A stretch of 5,558 nt of DNA from contig JBBSGC010000114.1 of the NCBI GenBank assembly GCA_038254525.1, positions 1-5,558 on the forward strand, written 5' to 3'. This stretch comes from JBBSGC01 sp038254525. GTDB lineage: Bacteria; Actinomycetota; Actinomycetes; Propionibacteriales; Nocardioidaceae. A program made the position numbers and the translations under genes. The notes below the pieces were generated by a model that was not told the DNA's origin, did not search any database, and saw only the letters and a list, made by a program, of their open reading frames with translations. Below are positions 4,900-5,558 of this stretch, in pieces; the stretch's first letter is position 1; every line of letters starts with the position of its first letter.

Positions 4900-4933
4900 G
4901 CCTGTGTGGTCCGCTATCCGCTCGCTCACTCGC

Positions 4934-5558
4934 TCAAAGGTGCAGCAGCGAGAAGCTGGCCACGACAGTCGGCAGGATGCCGACAACGAGGAACGCGGGC
5001 AGGAAACAGGCACCGAGAGGTGCCGAGGCCTTGACACCGACCTTGCGGGCGTGGGTGACGGCGGCGGCGCGCCGGTCCCGCCGTACGTCTTGCGAGCAAC
5101 GGGCGAGCGCCAGGGTGATCGAGGACCCGGTACGTGCCGAACGGGCCAGCGCCCTACCCAACGGCGCGAGCGCCTCGTCACCAGCCAGGTCGCGCCACAC
5201 CTGGGCCGGGTCGGTGCCGAGGTCGAGCCGGGAGGCGCAGCGCCGCAGATCGTCACCCAGGGGACCTCGCACCGCCGACGCGACCTCGGTGAGCGCCTGT
5301 CCGGGCGGGCGACCGGCGGCCAGGCAGGCGACCAGCAGGTCGACCGCCAGGGCCAGGTCGGCCAGCACGCGCTCACGCCGCTGGACGGTGGCTCGCGACG
5401 TGGCTGTGCGCAGCCAGCGGTGGAGCGCCACCGCTGCGCCCAGGCCGACTCCCAAGCCGGTCCAGCCCGGCACCAGCCGGGTCACGACGAAGACGGCAAC
5501 CACGGCCACCGCCGCCGGTGACGCCCACCACGCCCCACTGGACCCGCCGGCCCGGCGA
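4934..5558 (-). CDS. TadC-like type II secretion F-domain protein (5' end outside window)
   Basis: At least 207 residues are visible, and the frame is open to the right edge. A GTG at 5509 would give 191 aa but has no good ribosome site. The residues before it (GAWWASPAA) continue the hydrophobic segment, so the true start is probably outside. Numbered from that GTG, a hydrophobic N-terminal pair of segments (about 2-30) precedes a cytoplasmic T2SS-F domain with DLLVACLAAGRPPGQAL, LARSARTGSSITLALARC and ARKVGVKASAPLGACFLPAF. Membrane helices close the C-terminus (about 163-188). T2SS-F proteins form the inner-membrane platform on which the CpaF/TadA ATPase acts to assemble the pilus. The position matches Rv3657c, and TadB and CpaF are expected further upstream. 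The call of TadC rather than TadB rests on the short length and the adjacency to the pilin genes. Confidence 0.85.
   Translation of the reverse strand, partial: RRAGGSSGAWWASPAAVAVVAVFVVTRLVPGWTGLGVGLGAAVALHRWLRTATSRATVQRRERVLADLALAVDLLVACLAAGRPPGQALTEVASAVRGPLGDDLRRCASRLDLGTDPAQVWRDLAGDEALAPLGRALARSARTGSSITLALARCSQDVRRDRRAAAVTHARKVGVKASAPLGACFLPAFLVVGILPTVVASFSLLHL

Larger units (their letters stand above)
4768..4933 (-). promoter_or_regulatory. Intergenic region upstream of the pilin genes
   Basis: This is the widest gap in the Tad operon, 166 bases between the tadC stop and pilin 1. It holds the tandem repeat hairpin near tadC and the UCCG hairpin near pilin 1. A TTGAAG hexamer lies on the minus strand at 4834-4829, but I find no -10 at a suitable distance, so no promoter is called. 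A separate pilin promoter would be usual for a major subunit and would probably lie here. Confidence 0.4.

Noticed and set aside
4588..5376. Single 262-codon minus-strand frame ending in the pilin
   Set aside because: Only the last 59 codons are pilin; the upstream part is an out-of-frame shadow of tadC plus the intergenic repeat, so it is not a fusion.
4505..5521. Plus-strand 338-codon open frame across pilin 1 and tadC
   Set aside because: It lies opposite three recognisable Tad features and contains no coherent domain.
1..5558. CRISPR arrays, tRNA or rRNA genes, insertion sequences, attachment sites
   Set aside because: No regularly spaced repeats, cloverleaf-like segments, transposase motifs or terminal inverted repeats were seen.

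Overview
The window is very GC-rich, uses many GTG starts and purine-rich ribosome binding sites, and carries gene families typical of Actinobacteria: a BldG-type anti-anti-sigma factor, a DECH-box helicase of the 'helicase/secretion neighbourhood', and an actinobacterial Tad (Flp) pilus locus. A chromosomal segment of a non-mycobacterial actinobacterium (Streptomyces-, Frankia- or Geodermatophilus-like) fits best. Genus cannot be decided from the sequence. I see no phage, insertion sequence, tRNA, rRNA or CRISPR.

Left part (1-986, minus strand): a bldG homologue is followed by a small RsbW/SpoIIAB-type ATPase-fold protein and then by the first codons of a third gene that leaves the window. 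This matches the order I recall from Streptomyces coelicolor (bldG, SCO3548/apgA, then the proton-pumping pyrophosphatase SCO3547). The BldG copy is very well conserved and its phospho-acceptor serine falls at residue 57. Its partner has lost several residues that normally bind Mg-ATP, so the pair may work as a binding module rather than as a classic kinase/substrate pair.

Middle (987-3471): a 154-base divergent intergenic region separates bldG from a plus-strand superfamily 2 helicase of the SftH/MrfA type. The helicase carries all core motifs and a C-terminal cysteine cluster. It converges on the Tad operon with only 32 bases between the two stop codons.

Right part (3504-5558, minus strand): transcription order is a TadC-like platform protein (5' end outside the window), two tandem DUF4244/Flp-like pilins (59 and 74 aa), a TadE-like pseudopilin and the Rv3654c-like TadE relative. 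The last three are tightly coupled by GTGA and 14-base overlaps. The two upstream gaps hold strong hairpins: a 7-bp GC stem in a tandem repeat after tadC, a UCCG tetraloop hairpin just ahead of pilin 1, and a bulged 12-bp stem between the pilins. These could set pilin mRNA levels relative to the other components. Together these genes would build an envelope-spanning Tad/Flp-type fibre. CpaF, TadB and CpaE are expected just beyond the right edge.

Nothing here is a wholly unknown system. The points most worth following are the degenerate ATPase beside BldG, the duplicated pilin pair, and the series of RNA hairpins in front of specific genes.
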